Origin: Candidatus Melainabacteria bacterium
GTDB taxonomy: Bacteria > Cyanobacteriota > Vampirovibrionia > Obscuribacterales > Obscuribacteraceae
NCBI GenBank assembly: GCA_003963305.1
Contig: RXJR01000020.1
Location: forward strand, 46,256-110,255
Reading direction: 5' to 3'
DNA: 64,000 nt
Shown here: positions 63,781 through 64,000 of the stretch, piece after piece
How the letters are laid out: every line of letters begins with the position of its first letter
Numbering within the stretch: position 1 is the first letter of the stretch
Translations under genes and position numbers: made by a program
The notes under the pieces: generated by a model
Database searches by the model: none
Told to the model about the DNA's origin: nothing
Seen by the model: the letters and a program-made list of their open reading frames with translations, nothing else

Positions 63781-64000
63781 GTGCCCCAAAGCTACAACAC
63801 AATCGTTCTCGGGCTTGGCGCCATGGGCAGCGCAACCACCTACCAACTAGCCAAACGAGGCGACAAAGTACTCGGCATCGACAGACACAACCCTCCGCAC
63901 ACCTTGGGATCAAGTCACGGAGGCAGCCGCATCACCAGGCAAGCTATAGGCGAAGGCGTGGAATACACACCGCTCGCGCTGCGTTCGTACGAAATCGTTC
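63781..64000 (+). CDS. FAD-dependent oxidase, sarcosine / N-methyltryptophan oxidase type (5' part)
   Basis: The 73 visible residues from GTG 63781 show the FAD dinucleotide fold IVLGLGAMGSATTYQLAKRG, the acidic strand end GIDRHNPPH and the family signature GSSHGGSRITRQA, then EYTPLALRSYEIV. Monomeric sarcosine oxidase/SolA enzymes demethylate N-methyl amino acids, producing formaldehyde and peroxide. The gene runs off the window. SD is weak (GAGATAC). Confidence 0.85.
   Translation, partial: MPQSYNTIVLGLGAMGSATTYQLAKRGDKVLGIDRHNPPHTLGSSHGGSRITRQAIGEGVEYTPLALRSYEIV

Overview
Organism. The window is a bacterial chromosome segment of roughly balanced base composition. It encodes Gram-negative envelope functions: KdsB for LPS, a TolC/HlyD/ABC tripartite exporter, LysM proteins and a lytic transglycosylase. 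Many proteins are very long, low-complexity and rich in internal repeats, and several starts are GTG or TTG with clear Shine-Dalgarno (SD) sequences. This style resembles non-photosynthetic relatives of cyanobacteria (Vampirovibrionia/Melainabacteria, Obscuribacterales-like). That placement is an inference from protein character; no rRNA or other marker gene is present.

Layout. 1-3275: C-terminal fragment of a coiled-coil protein, an ALDH7-type aldehyde dehydrogenase, a histidine phosphatase and KdsB. 3534-7463: minus-strand group with two small membrane proteins, a phospholipase-D-fold protein and a His-rich protein. 7640-23800: accessory region with an HTH/coiled-coil protein, an OmpR-type response regulator, a PHB-depolymerase-like hydrolase, a 1169-residue kinase with two histidine-kinase modules, several unknown proteins, a GNAT/kinase-like/LRV fusion and a PAS histidine kinase. 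23900-38050: a 1766-residue LysM repeat protein, a single-domain receiver, a second LysM protein, a 713-residue repeat protein, a Sel1 protein and a second OmpR-type regulator. 38165-46634: two paralogous VirB6/TrbL-like membrane proteins, one with an enormous repeat-bearing tail, next to a soluble transglycosylase (VirB1-like). 47193-49600: unknown protein and a frameshifted pectate-lyase-like remnant. 49679-53029: P-type ATPase/HMA-like/DUF5132 operon. 53406-56154: small proteins, a YdcF/SanA-like protein and an ArsR regulator. 56297-61002: TolC-HlyD-ABC efflux operon. 61342-62040: hot-dog thioesterase under a cobalamin riboswitch. 62132-64000: calpain-like protease and the start of a sarcosine-oxidase-like enzyme.

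How it fits together. The most striking non-coding signal is a promoter-like element seen 16 times: two 7-bp half-sites RTTTKAY on an 11-bp period (RTTTKAY-N4-RTTTKAY), usually followed 10-11 bp later by a -10-like hexamer in the same orientation. It precedes most of the unknown accessory genes here, including the VirB6-like operon, the transglycosylase, the Sel1 protein, the 713-aa/LysM operon, the hydrolase and several small proteins. The geometry is that of PhoB/OmpR-class activated promoters, and two orphan OmpR-type regulators are encoded in the window. Three further regulatory circuits can be read: an ArsR site shared by arsR and the efflux operon, a B12 riboswitch with terminator before a thioesterase, and twin palindromes over the start of the YdcF-like gene.
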